From positions 1-64,000 of the forward strand of contig CAJTSF010000010.1 of NCBI GenBank assembly GCA_910578985.1: 64,000 bases of DNA. Direction: 5' to 3'. The notes below the pieces were generated by a model, which was not told the DNA's origin, made no database searches, and worked only from the letters and a program-made list of their open reading frames with translations. Below, piece after piece: positions 16,907 through 24,363 of the stretch. This DNA is from an uncultured Odoribacter sp. (GTDB taxonomy: Bacteria > Bacteroidota > Bacteroidia > Bacteroidales > Marinifilaceae). Within the stretch, counting starts at the first letter, position 1; every line of letters begins with the position of its first letter. Position numbers and translations under genes: made by a program.

Positions 16907-17150
16907 AGTCAAACGCACCATATACGTGGACGACCAAGCCATCGATATATGGCTGGGACTGGTCAGCAAGACGAAAAACGGCAAGAACGGCAAATACACC
17001 GTCTATCTCCTGACGGACGAACCGAACAAGCCCCTGAACCACGCAGAACCGATATTAAGCAATATCACTTCCCGCGAAACAGCCATCCGGCGAGGCATCG
17101 AATATGCCAAAGAACTGTTTCGTAACCTATTGGAAAACCGTAAATCGTAA
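16899..17150 (+). CDS. small hypothetical protein
   Basis: An 83-residue soluble protein (KRTIYVDDQAIDIWLGLVSK, then SRETAIRRGIEYAKELFRNLL). The N-terminal half looks like beta strands and the C-terminal half a helix; no family recognised. It overlaps the preceding membrane-protein gene by 8 bases and ends 12 bases before gltX, so it belongs to the same transcript. Confidence 0.65.
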   Translation: MYKVKRTIYVDDQAIDIWLGLVSKTKNGKNGKYTVYLLTDEPNKPLNHAEPILSNITSRETAIRRGIEYAKELFRNLLENRKS

Positions 17151-17162
17151 ATACTTATACCG

Positions 17163-18689
17163 ATGAACCAAAAAGTCAGAGTAAGGTTCGCTCCCAGTCC
17201 GACGGGGGCTTTGCACTTGGGCGGCGTACGTACCGCCTTGTTCAACTACCTGTTTGCCCGCCGCCACGGAGGGGATTTCCTGTTGAGAATCGAAGACACC
17301 GACCAGGCTCGGTATGTGCCTGGAGCAGAGGAATACATCATCGAGTCACTGAAATGGTGCGGACTGACTGTGGATGAAGGAGTCGGCGCAGGAGGCGACT
17401 GCGGTCCCTACCGGCAAAGCGAACGTAAAGCGATATACAAGGAATATGCACTGCAATTGGTGGAATCCGGCAACGCCTACTATTCATTCGATACCGCGGA
17501 GGAATTGGACGCTCTCCGCAAAGATTGCGAAACCAAGGGCGAGACCTTTATATACAACGCCAAAAGCCGCGGAAACCTGAAAAATTCCCTGCACATGGAA
17601 CCCGAAGAGGTCAAACAACTGCTGGCTTCCGGCGCGCCCTACGTCATCCGGTTCAAAATGCCGGAGAATGAAGAACTGCTGCTGCACGATATCATCCGCG
17701 GGGAGGTGCACTTCAACAGCTCCCTGCTCGACGACAAAGTGCTCTATAAATCGGACGGCATGCCGACTTATCACCTTGCCAACATCGTGGACGACCACCT
17801 GATGCGCATCACCCACGTCATCCGCGGCGAGGAATGGCTGCCGTCACTGCCCCTGCACGTGCTGCTCTACCGGGCTTTCGGATGGGAAGACACCATGCCC
17901 CGGTTCGCCCACCTGCCGCTGATTCTGAAGCCCGTGGGCAATGGCAAACTCAGCAAACGCGACGGTAACAAAATGGGCTTCCCCGTGTTCCCCATGGAGT
18001 TCACCGACCCCGCCACCGGCGAGAAATGGCACGGATACAAAGAAGACGGCTATTTCCCCGAAGCCTTCATCAACATGTTGGCACTTCTCGGTTGGAATCC
18101 GGGCACCGAGCAGGAAATCTTTACCCTGGAAGAACTCGCACAACTGTTCTCGCTGGAGCATGTCAATAAATCCGGCGCCCGCTTCAATCCGGACAAAGCC
18201 AAATGGTTCAACCACAAATACCTCATTGCCAAACCGGATGCGGAATTAGCCGACCTCATCGCCCCCTACCTCCAAGCGGACGGACTGGCATACGACAAGC
18301 CGAAAGTGGAACGCATCTGCGCCCTGATGAAAGAGCGCTACAACTTCGTATCCGAACTCTACGAGGACTGCCGCTTCTTCTTCGTGGCACCCACCGAATA
18401 CGTGGAAAAGGACGCCAAGAAATACTGGAAAGAGGACGCTCCCGCCCTGATGCGCGAGCTGACGGAACTCCTGAAATCCATCGACGACTATTCCTTTGCC
18501 AACACGGAAAAAATCATCTCCGCCTGGATTACGGAAAAGGAACTGGGCTTCGGCAAGGTCATGAACCCCTTCCGTGTCGCCATCATCGGCGCCGCCAAAG
18601 GTCCCCACATGTTCGACGTCATGGAAATCATCGGCAAAGAAGAGACCATCCGGAGAATGGAGAAAGCGCTGGAAGCGATGAAAAACTAA
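17163..18689 (+). CDS. gltX: glutamyl-tRNA synthetase
   Basis: Class I aminoacyl-tRNA synthetase charging tRNA-Glu. The HIGH-like motif lies in RFAPSPTGALHLGGVRTALF and the KMSKS-like motif is KLSKRDG (in GNGKLSKRDGNKMGF). RIEDTDQAR and the anticodon-binding C-terminal helices are intact. Length 508 residues is normal. No other synthetase lies nearby; the upstream partners are unrelated. Confidence 0.97.
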   Translation: MNQKVRVRFAPSPTGALHLGGVRTALFNYLFARRHGGDFLLRIEDTDQARYVPGAEEYIIESLKWCGLTVDEGVGAGGDCGPYRQSERKAIYKEYALQLVESGNAYYSFDTAEELDALRKDCETKGETFIYNAKSRGNLKNSLHMEPEEVKQLLASGAPYVIRFKMPENEELLLHDIIRGEVHFNSSLLDDKVLYKSDGMPTYHLANIVDDHLMRITHVIRGEEWLPSLPLHVLLYRAFGWEDTMPRFAHLPLILKPVGNGKLSKRDGNKMGFPVFPMEFTDPATGEKWHGYKEDGYFPEAFINMLALLGWNPGTEQEIFTLEELAQLFSLEHVNKSGARFNPDKAKWFNHKYLIAKPDAELADLIAPYLQADGLAYDKPKVERICALMKERYNFVSELYEDCRFFFVAPTEYVEKDAKKYWKEDAPALMRELTELLKSIDDYSFANTEKIISAWITEKELGFGKVMNPFRVAIIGAAKGPHMFDVMEIIGKEETIRRMEKALEAMKN

Positions 18690-18690
18690 A

Positions 18691-18730
18691 AGAAATGAAC
18701 CGGATGACGATAGACATCCGGTTCATTTCT
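18691..18730. terminator. bidirectional terminator between gltX and the PIN gene
   Basis: AGAAATGAACCGGATG (18691-18706) and CATCCGGTTCATTTCT (18715-18730) form a perfect 16-bp stem with an 8-base loop. T-rich sequence follows on the plus strand (TTTT) and A-rich bases precede it, so it can serve both converging transcripts. Confidence 0.88.
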
Positions 18731-18738
18731 TTTAAGCT

Positions 18739-19251
18739 TCAAACCATTCTTTCCCATCTTTTCAGGCGTTCTGCAATATCCTTATCCGGCAAACGGTTAT
18801 TTTTACATCTTAATAAATTTAGCTTATCACAGGCTTCTTGAGGAGTCAGTACAACCTGTTCCACCAACAGGTCAAACACATAAAGAATACCGGAAACCAT
18901 TGTTCCTGCCTGAATAGCGGACTTACGTAATTTATTATCCCCGGTAAGTAAACGATAACCGTTTTCTTGCGCATATAACCATACCGAACAATCCGTAATG
19001 GAAACATTGCTATCTTGTCTCTGCTGGAAACGGATTATATTTAACAGTTCCTCTTCCGTATGTCGTTTCACAATCAAACATCCACTTTGCACAAACTTTT
19101 CCACTTCCTTGCGCTGGTCATCCTTTACCAATTCATTAAGCACAAAATCTGTTGTGTGAACTTGTAGAGGAAGCCTGAAAAAAGCCTCCAACAAATCAAT
19201 GCTATAAAGATCGATTAACACGTTTGTATCATTGACAACAATGATATCCAT
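18739..19251 (-). CDS. PIN-domain ribonuclease-like protein
   Basis: A 170-residue PIN-fold protein; PIN domains are magnesium-dependent ribonucleases, often toxins of toxin-antitoxin systems. The four acidic positions are present: Asp8 (VVNDTNVLIDL), Glu40 (FVLNE), Asp87 (SITDCSVW) and Asp105 (LLTGDNKLR). The gene starts on the base after the stop of the XRE/ImmA gene (TGA-ATG), so it is translationally coupled to it, regulator first. This arrangement suggests a toxin with its antitoxin or regulator; activity is not proved. A strong terminator lies behind it. Confidence 0.85.
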   Translation of the reverse strand: MDIIVVNDTNVLIDLYSIDLLEAFFRLPLQVHTTDFVLNELVKDDQRKEVEKFVQSGCLIVKRHTEEELLNIIRFQQRQDSNVSITDCSVWLYAQENGYRLLTGDNKLRKSAIQAGTMVSGILYVFDLLVEQVVLTPQEACDKLNLLRCKNNRLPDKDIAERLKRWERMV

Positions 19252-20304
19252 TCAGACCAAGTTTAAATTTTCTTTTAATCGGTGTACAGGTTCTCTCATC
19301 AATACAGAGGCTTTAGAGAAAGAAATAATCTCACTGGCAAGCGCCCTATACACAAGTCTCACGAAACGCGCCGAACATTCTGCGGGAAAGCGGTTTTTTT
19401 CTACTTCTTTCTTAAACCACTCAATCCTTCTCTTTTTAATAAAATAAGTCTTGTATCTCGAATCCGTAATGACATTTAAATCCAGAGCCTTACGCATCAA
19501 GGCATCGATGGACATTCCATACTGACATTGAATATCCTTTAACTCCTGCAAGGAGATATCTTTTCGATTACATCCGATATACTTCAGAAAAACCGATTCG
19601 GAAATCAACATCTCACTGGCAAAACGATTACATAAATCCTCTTTCTCCTGTGCCGATAACGCCGGATCTATATTTAATAATATATGTCCTAACTCGTGCA
19701 TCGCCGTAAAGCGTTTTCGCTCGGGAGGAAAGTGCTTGTTCAAAATAATGAACGGGCATCTATTATCGGCAAAACCGCTCAAGCCGTCAAACGAATCCGG
19801 AGCCTCCACCTCAATCACCTTGATTTTGTTCTCTTCCAACAACTCGATGATATTGCCAATCGGGTCTTCTCCTATCTTCCAGCAATCACGCAATCTGTCC
19901 GCGAGAGGCTTTATGTCCGCCATACTCCGGACAATAACATCTGCCAAAACATTGGTAAAGTCCGTATCGATATTCAAAATCCCCTCCACTTCCAAATAAC
20001 GTTCCATTGAATCCAACACTTTTTCCTCTATCTGATTTTGCTGCTTGACAGACAATTTCGATTTCTTCCTGAACTCGATGCCTTCCAACTGAATTTCAAA
20101 TGGCTTGAAAAAATAATCGATACTCACACAAAGGACGTTAGCCAATTGTATCAATACCGTACTATTAGGCAGCATCTTCCCCTTTTCATACTTGGAAATC
20201 GCCTGTTTGGAAACCGAAGCCCCCATGGCTTCACACAATTCATCCATGGAGAATCCCCGCATAATCCTCGCACTCCTTAACCTCTGTGAAAATACTTGTT
20301 CCAT
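19252..20304 (-). CDS. XRE-family regulator with ImmA/IrrE-type metallopeptidase domain
   Basis: A 350-residue fusion. Residues about 8-68 form an XRE helix-turn-helix (RIMRGFSMDELCEAMG, SKQAISKYEKG). The C-terminal half is an ImmA/IrrE (COG2856) zinc peptidase with FTAMHELGHILLN; the HExxH is His203-Glu-x-x-His207. Such proteins act as antitoxins or repressors that are cleaved or that cleave a partner, for example in mobile elements and DNA-damage responses. It is transcribed with the PIN gene and probably represses its own promoter (inference). No integrase or transposase flanks the pair. Confidence 0.88.
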   Translation of the reverse strand: MEQVFSQRLRSARIMRGFSMDELCEAMGASVSKQAISKYEKGKMLPNSTVLIQLANVLCVSIDYFFKPFEIQLEGIEFRKKSKLSVKQQNQIEEKVLDSMERYLEVEGILNIDTDFTNVLADVIVRSMADIKPLADRLRDCWKIGEDPIGNIIELLEENKIKVIEVEAPDSFDGLSGFADNRCPFIILNKHFPPERKRFTAMHELGHILLNIDPALSAQEKEDLCNRFASEMLISESVFLKYIGCNRKDISLQELKDIQCQYGMSIDALMRKALDLNVITDSRYKTYFIKKRRIEWFKKEVEKNRFPAECSARFVRLVYRALASEIISFSKASVLMREPVHRLKENLNLV

Positions 20305-20327
20305 AAATCACTCTCCTTTTCAGTTGA

Positions 20328-20358
20328 CAAATATACGCATTAAAAACAGAAATGTAAA
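20328..20358 (-). promoter_or_regulatory. promoter of the XRE/ImmA-PIN operon
   Basis: On the minus strand TATATTTG (20335-20328) is preceded after 19 bases by TTTA (20358-20355), close to the TTTG-19-TAnnTTTG consensus. Transcription should start around 20321, 17 bases before the gene. Confidence 0.6.
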
Positions 20359-20433
20359 CCAATGAAAGAATTTTTCTTTATACGGCGTGTAAACGAAAAA
20401 GATATCGAATAGCAAGGATGAAAAGAGAAAACG

Positions 20434-20500
20434 GCGCTCCCCTTTGCTTGCGCGTAGGGAATAAAGTCGCTCCCCGCGCACTTTGCAGCGAAGGGGCACC
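20434..20500. repeat. imperfect inverted repeat in the gap before the XRE gene
   Basis: The ~310-base gap 20305-20614 holds no gene. Besides the XRE promoter and the terminator at its far end, it has an imperfect inverted repeat: GCTCCCCTTTGCTTGCGCG on the left and CGCGCACTTTGCAGCGAAGGGG-C on the right. It is GC-rich in AT-rich surroundings. It may be an extragenic repeat; function unknown. Confidence 0.35.
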
Positions 20501-20551
20501 CAATGAGCACCGAATTTGCTCCATGAGAAGACCCTGATATCACCATGAAAA

Positions 20552-20579
20552 CACCCGGGATTCCATGGAATCCCGGGTG
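20552..20579. terminator. perfect 28-bp palindrome, terminator for the FN3/vWA gene
   Basis: Bases 20552-20579 are a perfect palindrome (left half CACCCGGGATTCCA) lying 36 bases beyond the stop of the minus-strand gene and followed on that strand by a TTTTC run. It most likely ends that transcript. The outermost context (ATGAAAA / TTTTCAT) is also nearly symmetric. Confidence 0.7.
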
Positions 20580-20614
20580 CATTTTCATGAAGATAAAACT
20601 TCTTGTCGTTGTGA

Positions 20615-22060
20615 TTAATCCTTACCTGTCAGCAATCTGATAAAATTCGTTGCTGCATCTTTCATTTGTCCAAAATCACTGTCCCCCAATGAGGTCGTGC
20701 AGTCTAAAACAAGCATAATAACAGCACTCTTCTTATCTACAATAGTTTCAATATCGCCCGCTTGCCCGAATTCGGAATTCTTTTGCCACTGAGCATTGGA
20801 AGCAATATATTCCCACTGCCGAATATCTTTCAAATACATCGTAACCGGCGGTTCTATGATCTCAAAACCCTCAAAAGAAAAAGTGACATAAACTCCGGAG
20901 ACATCACCTGATATTGTAGAGCCACTACTGCTTTTTACTCCATGATACACCACATTTTGAAGCGTTCTTTCAGTTCCGTTGCGCTTATATACACCTTCGA
21001 TATAGAATTCCGATTCCGCGGCATCTTCCACATCATCCAACGTAAACCGAATCTTCGTGCCATCGTCATACCCTCCCGTTATTTTTAATTTAACGACCTG
21101 GCTTGCATTTTCATTGTAAAGCGAAGCAGCTATCTCACTGAACTTTTCATTTACTTCCTCCATATTGGTCACTTCTTTGGCGTTATCTGCACGGCTTGCC
21201 ATGGAAATCAATCCTGCACGGAAAGCCTCCACGTCATTCACATCACTCCCCCGAATACCAATCGAATAAGCATTGATAGGCAGATCCTTGATTCTTGTAT
21301 TGGCTATACGCTTCTTTACTGCATCACGATACGCATCTCTTGAATTGTATGCTGTATTAAGGTCTATCGAAGCATTATCAAGCCCATCCGTAAAAGTGAC
21401 AATCGAGACATTCACCAAATCTTCCGGCAGTTTAGCAATTTCCAAACGTTTAATCGCATTATCAACCGCATAATAAAGACTGGTCGCGGGTTTCATATTC
21501 AAGGCATTGACAAACGATGTAAAATTGTTTGTGTTATAAATATTTTTGTAATCCGTCAGTAAACTTATTTTCCGCTCATTAAGTTCTTCATTAAAACCAA
21601 TAATTCCCATATATAGACCAGTTTCCGCACCACCACCGGGATAAATATAATTACATGTTACCGTATCACTCCAATTGCTCCGTTCATAAGCACGATATGA
21701 ACATACGGAAAATGAAAATAGACTTAAACCAGCATCATATTCCGGTTTATACAAAAACTCGCAATCTTGAATATCTTTCGTGTGTTCAAAAGTAGTATAA
21801 GTGATATTCCCCCAAAGATCATAACGGTCAAAATGTTTATAGTAGTAATTTACCTTATATCCATCAGCTCCTTCTACCGGATTCCATGATACTTTAAAAC
21901 CATCTGTTATTTGTGTTGCTGTCAATCCTGTCGGTGCCGTCAAAGGTTTCAATTCAGGTTCAGGTTCTATATAATCATCTTCCTCTCCCTCCTTACACGC
22001 TCCCGCAATCGCCAAAAACACCAAAACACACATCGTGATTAAAAGATTTCCCTTACTCAT
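20615..22060 (-). CDS. lipoprotein with fibronectin type III and vWA-like regions
   Basis: From the ATG at 22060 the product has 481 residues and begins with a lipoprotein signal (LVFLAIAGAC-KEGEEDD, with the acidic residues after Cys that favour surface export in Bacteroidota). A fibronectin type III domain follows (PTGLTATQITDGFKVSWNPV). The rest resembles a von Willebrand A fold: MKPATSLYYAVDNA and VSIVTFTDGLDNAS supply the Thr and Asp of a metal site, but the first strand there lacks DxSxS. A DxTxS strand (LVLDCTTSLGDSDFG) instead occurs at the very C-terminus, as if permuted. The frame is open to an ATG at 22159, but those 33 residues precede the signal peptide. A structured RNA lies upstream. 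Confidence 0.75.
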   Translation of the reverse strand: MSKGNLLITMCVLVFLAIAGACKEGEEDDYIEPEPELKPLTAPTGLTATQITDGFKVSWNPVEGADGYKVNYYYKHFDRYDLWGNITYTTFEHTKDIQDCEFLYKPEYDAGLSLFSFSVCSYRAYERSNWSDTVTCNYIYPGGGAETGLYMGIIGFNEELNERKISLLTDYKNIYNTNNFTSFVNALNMKPATSLYYAVDNAIKRLEIAKLPEDLVNVSIVTFTDGLDNASIDLNTAYNSRDAYRDAVKKRIANTRIKDLPINAYSIGIRGSDVNDVEAFRAGLISMASRADNAKEVTNMEEVNEKFSEIAASLYNENASQVVKLKITGGYDDGTKIRFTLDDVEDAAESEFYIEGVYKRNGTERTLQNVVYHGVKSSSGSTISGDVSGVYVTFSFEGFEIIEPPVTMYLKDIRQWEYIASNAQWQKNSEFGQAGDIETIVDKKSAVIMLVLDCTTSLGDSDFGQMKDAATNFIRLLTGKD

Positions 22061-22200
22061 CAGGCTTTTCAGACTCGCCCCGTTTTTCGAATGGTTTCCG
22101 GACTCCATTACGCTGCATAAGTTCGCAGTCGTCGCAGTTGTGCGTTCCTTTTGTAACATACTACTTGCTTTTAAGGTTGTTTATTGAACTAAAAACAGAC

Positions 22201-22231
22201 AAATAAAAAAGCGGACTTGATTATCCGCTTT
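22201..22231 (-). terminator. intrinsic terminator ending the structured RNA
   Basis: On the minus strand AAAGCGGA (22231-22224) pairs with TCCGCTTT (22215-22208) around an 8-base loop and runs into TTTTTT. It sits only ~45 bases before the longest frame of the FN3/vWA gene, so it could act as an attenuator. Confidence 0.75.
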
Positions 22232-22412
22232 CGAGGTTTACCACAACCCAACCATCAAATAATACAAGCCCGCAATACTGCGGACACGCAATATTCAGAT
22301 GGTTTCTTAAGTGGTAATTTCGAAAGCTGAATATAGCAATGCGCTATTCTAATATGTCTTTAACTTACATTCTCTTTTTTATCTACATTTTCCGCTGTGT
22401 TATACGTTATTA
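22205..22412 (-). ncRNA. structured small RNA or attenuator leader
   Basis: About 200 bases of minus-strand transcript between a TAnnTTTG element (22418-22425) and a terminator. It folds into a long rod: 22227-22234 pairs with 22320-22327 (GCTTTCGA/TCGAAAGC), 22238-22244 with 22311-22317 (7 bp), 22250-22256 with 22298-22304 (7 bp), and a CCGCA/TGCGG hairpin caps it at 22270-22283. A separate hairpin lies at 22329-22349. The outermost rod stem shares 22227-22231 with the terminator stem, so rod and terminator cannot both form. This suggests a riboswitch-like or attenuation control of the FN3/vWA gene. A stand-alone sRNA such as a 6S-like RNA is the alternative. Confidence 0.5.
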
Positions 22413-22417
22413 CGCTG

Positions 22418-22425
22418 CAAAAGTA
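22418..22425 (-). promoter_or_regulatory. -7 element of the structured RNA
   Basis: TACTTTTG on the minus strand matches TAnnTTTG. No clear TTTG lies at the -33 distance. Between the RNA's terminator and the FN3/vWA gene no other TAnnTTTG is seen, so the gene may depend on this promoter. Confidence 0.5.
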
Positions 22426-22481
22426 CGATTTATTTAAAAACCTTGCGCGCATCAAGGCATTTTATTTTCCCAACGATTAAT

Positions 22482-23471
22482 TCAAACTCCCGCCTCTTCC
22501 CCATACTTCTCCGCGATTTCGTCGAACACCTCCCACAAGGTTTCGAGGTTCGGCGCCTGGAGCATGCGGATGCGGAGGTCGCGGAAGTGGGGCAGTCCCT
22601 TGAACATGGCTGCCATGTGGCGGCGCATGTGGAGCAGCCCGCGCACCTCGTCAATCCACTCCACGGAGAGGCGTATCTGTTCCTTGATGACCTCCAGCTG
22701 CTCCCGCACGGAAAGGTCGGGCAACAGTTCGCCCGTTTCGAAATAATGCTTGATTTGCCGGAATATCCAGGGCTTCCCGATGGTGGCGCGCCCGATCATC
22801 ACGCCGTCCACCCCATAGCGGTCGAACGCCTCCTTCGCCCGTTGAGGGGAAGTGATATCCCCGTTGCCGAGAATGGGGATGCGGATGCGGGGATTCTCTT
22901 TGACGCGGGCAATCGGCTCCCAGTCCGCCTCCCCCGTGTACATCTGCGCCCGCGTGCGCCCGTGGATGGCGAGCGCCTGTATGCCGACGTCCTGAAGCCG
23001 TTCGGCGATATCCCCGATGATGATGTGCTCGCTGTCCCAGCCGAGGCGGGTTTTCGCCGTCACCGGGATACCGACTGCCCGCACCACTTGCCGCGCCATC
23101 TCCACCATGAGGGGGATGTCGCGCAACAGCCCCGCGCCGGCGCCTTTCTGCGCCACCCGTTTCACGGGGCATCCGAAGTTGATGTCGATGAAATCCGGCC
23201 GCACCTGCTCCACAATCCTCGCCGCCTCGACCATGGAATCGATAAAACGCCCGTAAATCTGTATCGTCACCGGACGTTCCCCCTCATCGATGGTCAGTTT
23301 CTTCACCGACTTGTTCACCGACCGCACCAGCGCGTCCGCCGACACGAATTCCGAATAGAGCCAATCCGCCCCGTACATCTTGCAGAACTTCCGGAACGGC
23401 GGATTCGTCACATCCTCCATCGGCGCCAGTATCAAAGGCCGCTCTCCGACCTCTATGCCCGCTATCTTCAT
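22482..23471 (-). CDS. dus: tRNA-dihydrouridine synthase
   Basis: FMN-dependent reductase making dihydrouridine in tRNA D-loops. The TIM-barrel N-terminus LILAPMEDVTNPPFRKFCK, the INFGCPVKRV segment with the catalytic Cys, KTRLGWDSEHI, IHGRTRAQMY and GNGDI / IGRATIGKPW are diagnostic; it is closest to the DusB-type in layout. The ATG at 23471 gives 329 residues beginning MKIAGIEVGE; the frame runs on to 23537 but those residues are not family-like. GC content is much higher than in the neighbouring lipoprotein gene. Divergent from an outer-membrane protein gene. Confidence 0.93.
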   Translation of the reverse strand: MKIAGIEVGERPLILAPMEDVTNPPFRKFCKMYGADWLYSEFVSADALVRSVNKSVKKLTIDEGERPVTIQIYGRFIDSMVEAARIVEQVRPDFIDINFGCPVKRVAQKGAGAGLLRDIPLMVEMARQVVRAVGIPVTAKTRLGWDSEHIIIGDIAERLQDVGIQALAIHGRTRAQMYTGEADWEPIARVKENPRIRIPILGNGDITSPQRAKEAFDRYGVDGVMIGRATIGKPWIFRQIKHYFETGELLPDLSVREQLEVIKEQIRLSVEWIDEVRGLLHMRRHMAAMFKGLPHFRDLRIRMLQAPNLETLWEVFDEIAEKYGEEAGV

Positions 23472-23536
23472 AAAATTATTTGCATATTTTGTGCCGCAAT
23501 ATTCGTCACTTTCCGACAAATAGCCTAATTTTACCA

Positions 23537-23544
23537 CAAAAATA
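23537..23544 (-). promoter_or_regulatory. -7 element of dus
   Basis: TATTTTTG on the minus strand fits TAnnTTTG. The expected -33 position falls on TTTT at 23564-23567, inside the first codons of the divergent gene. Transcription would begin near 23530. Confidence 0.4.
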
Positions 23545-23560
23545 CGAAAAAATACCGCTC

Positions 23561-24355
23561 ATGAAAACACGCATCCTCATTTTATGCCTCCTGTCCGCCT
23601 GCTCCGCCTATGCCCAATCCACCGCCGACAGCACCGACCTTTACCGGGAAAGCAGCGTCTCCGAACTCTTCGGCATCGGCGAAAAGACCTACAATAAAGC
23701 AGCCCGCGGCACGACTTCCTTCCGGGGCCATTGGAACGGCGTCCGCCTCGGATTCATGAATTTCGCCAAACTGGCGCCGGAAACGGAAGCGGCAGACCTC
23801 AATATAAACCACTCCCTCTCCATGCAGTTCAACCTCGTGAAGCGGGAAATCAGCCTGAGCAAAAAACAAAACTTCGGCATCGTCACCGGACTGGGGTTGG
23901 AATACCAACGGTTCCGCTTCCAGGACAACAACATCACTTTCCACAAAACCGACGGGCAGACCCTCCCCACCGAGGTCAGAACCCTCCATACCGATGCCCG
24001 GGAAATCCGGAAAAGCAGCTTCAAAAACCTCTATCTGACCATTCCCGTACTGCTTGAAGTACAAATTCCGAAAAACGCCGCCCCTGCAAAGCGAATGTTT
24101 CTTTCCGCCGGAGTCATGGCAGGGATTCGCATGCACTCGAAGACCAAAATCGTGTACCAGGACAATCAAAACGACACCATGAAGAAAAAGCAGAAAGGAA
24201 ACTTCAATGTCCTACCCGTGAAAGCGGATGCCGTCGTCCAAATCGGATACCGGCACGTCACCCTGTGGGGAAGCTACACGCTCACCCGCCTGTTCAAAAA
24301 GAGCAGCCTGCCGGACCTGAATGTCTATACGGTCGGCTTCGGATTTTCCATATAA
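23561..24355 (+). CDS. outer-membrane beta-barrel protein
   Basis: A 264-residue exported protein with signal peptide MKTRILILCLLSACSAYAQ. The rest alternates short amphipathic strands (FRGHWNGVRLGFMNF, LNINHSLSMQFNLVKREISL, FGIVTGLGLEYQRFRF) and ends with a barrel-type strand closing in aromatic/hydrophobic residues (VYTVGFGFSI). It resembles PorT-type or general OMP-beta-barrel families of Bacteroidota; function unknown. The ATG at 23561 is placed at the signal peptide; upstream codons lie in the dus 5' region. Its stop is 8 bases from that of the convergent aroA-type gene. Confidence 0.8.
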   Translation: MKTRILILCLLSACSAYAQSTADSTDLYRESSVSELFGIGEKTYNKAARGTTSFRGHWNGVRLGFMNFAKLAPETEAADLNINHSLSMQFNLVKREISLSKKQNFGIVTGLGLEYQRFRFQDNNITFHKTDGQTLPTEVRTLHTDAREIRKSSFKNLYLTIPVLLEVQIPKNAAPAKRMFLSAGVMAGIRMHSKTKIVYQDNQNDTMKKKQKGNFNVLPVKADAVVQIGYRHVTLWGSYTLTRLFKKSSLPDLNVYTVGFGFSI

Positions 24356-24363
24356 CCGAAAGA

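Noticed and set aside
20340..20588. 82-codon frame on the minus strand between the XRE and FN3/vWA genes
   Set aside because: It consists of the inverted repeat and the terminator palindrome and has no protein-like features.
22443..23528. 361-codon frame antisense to dus
   Set aside because: Long only because the GC-rich dus gene has few stops on the other strand; low-complexity His/Arg-rich product.
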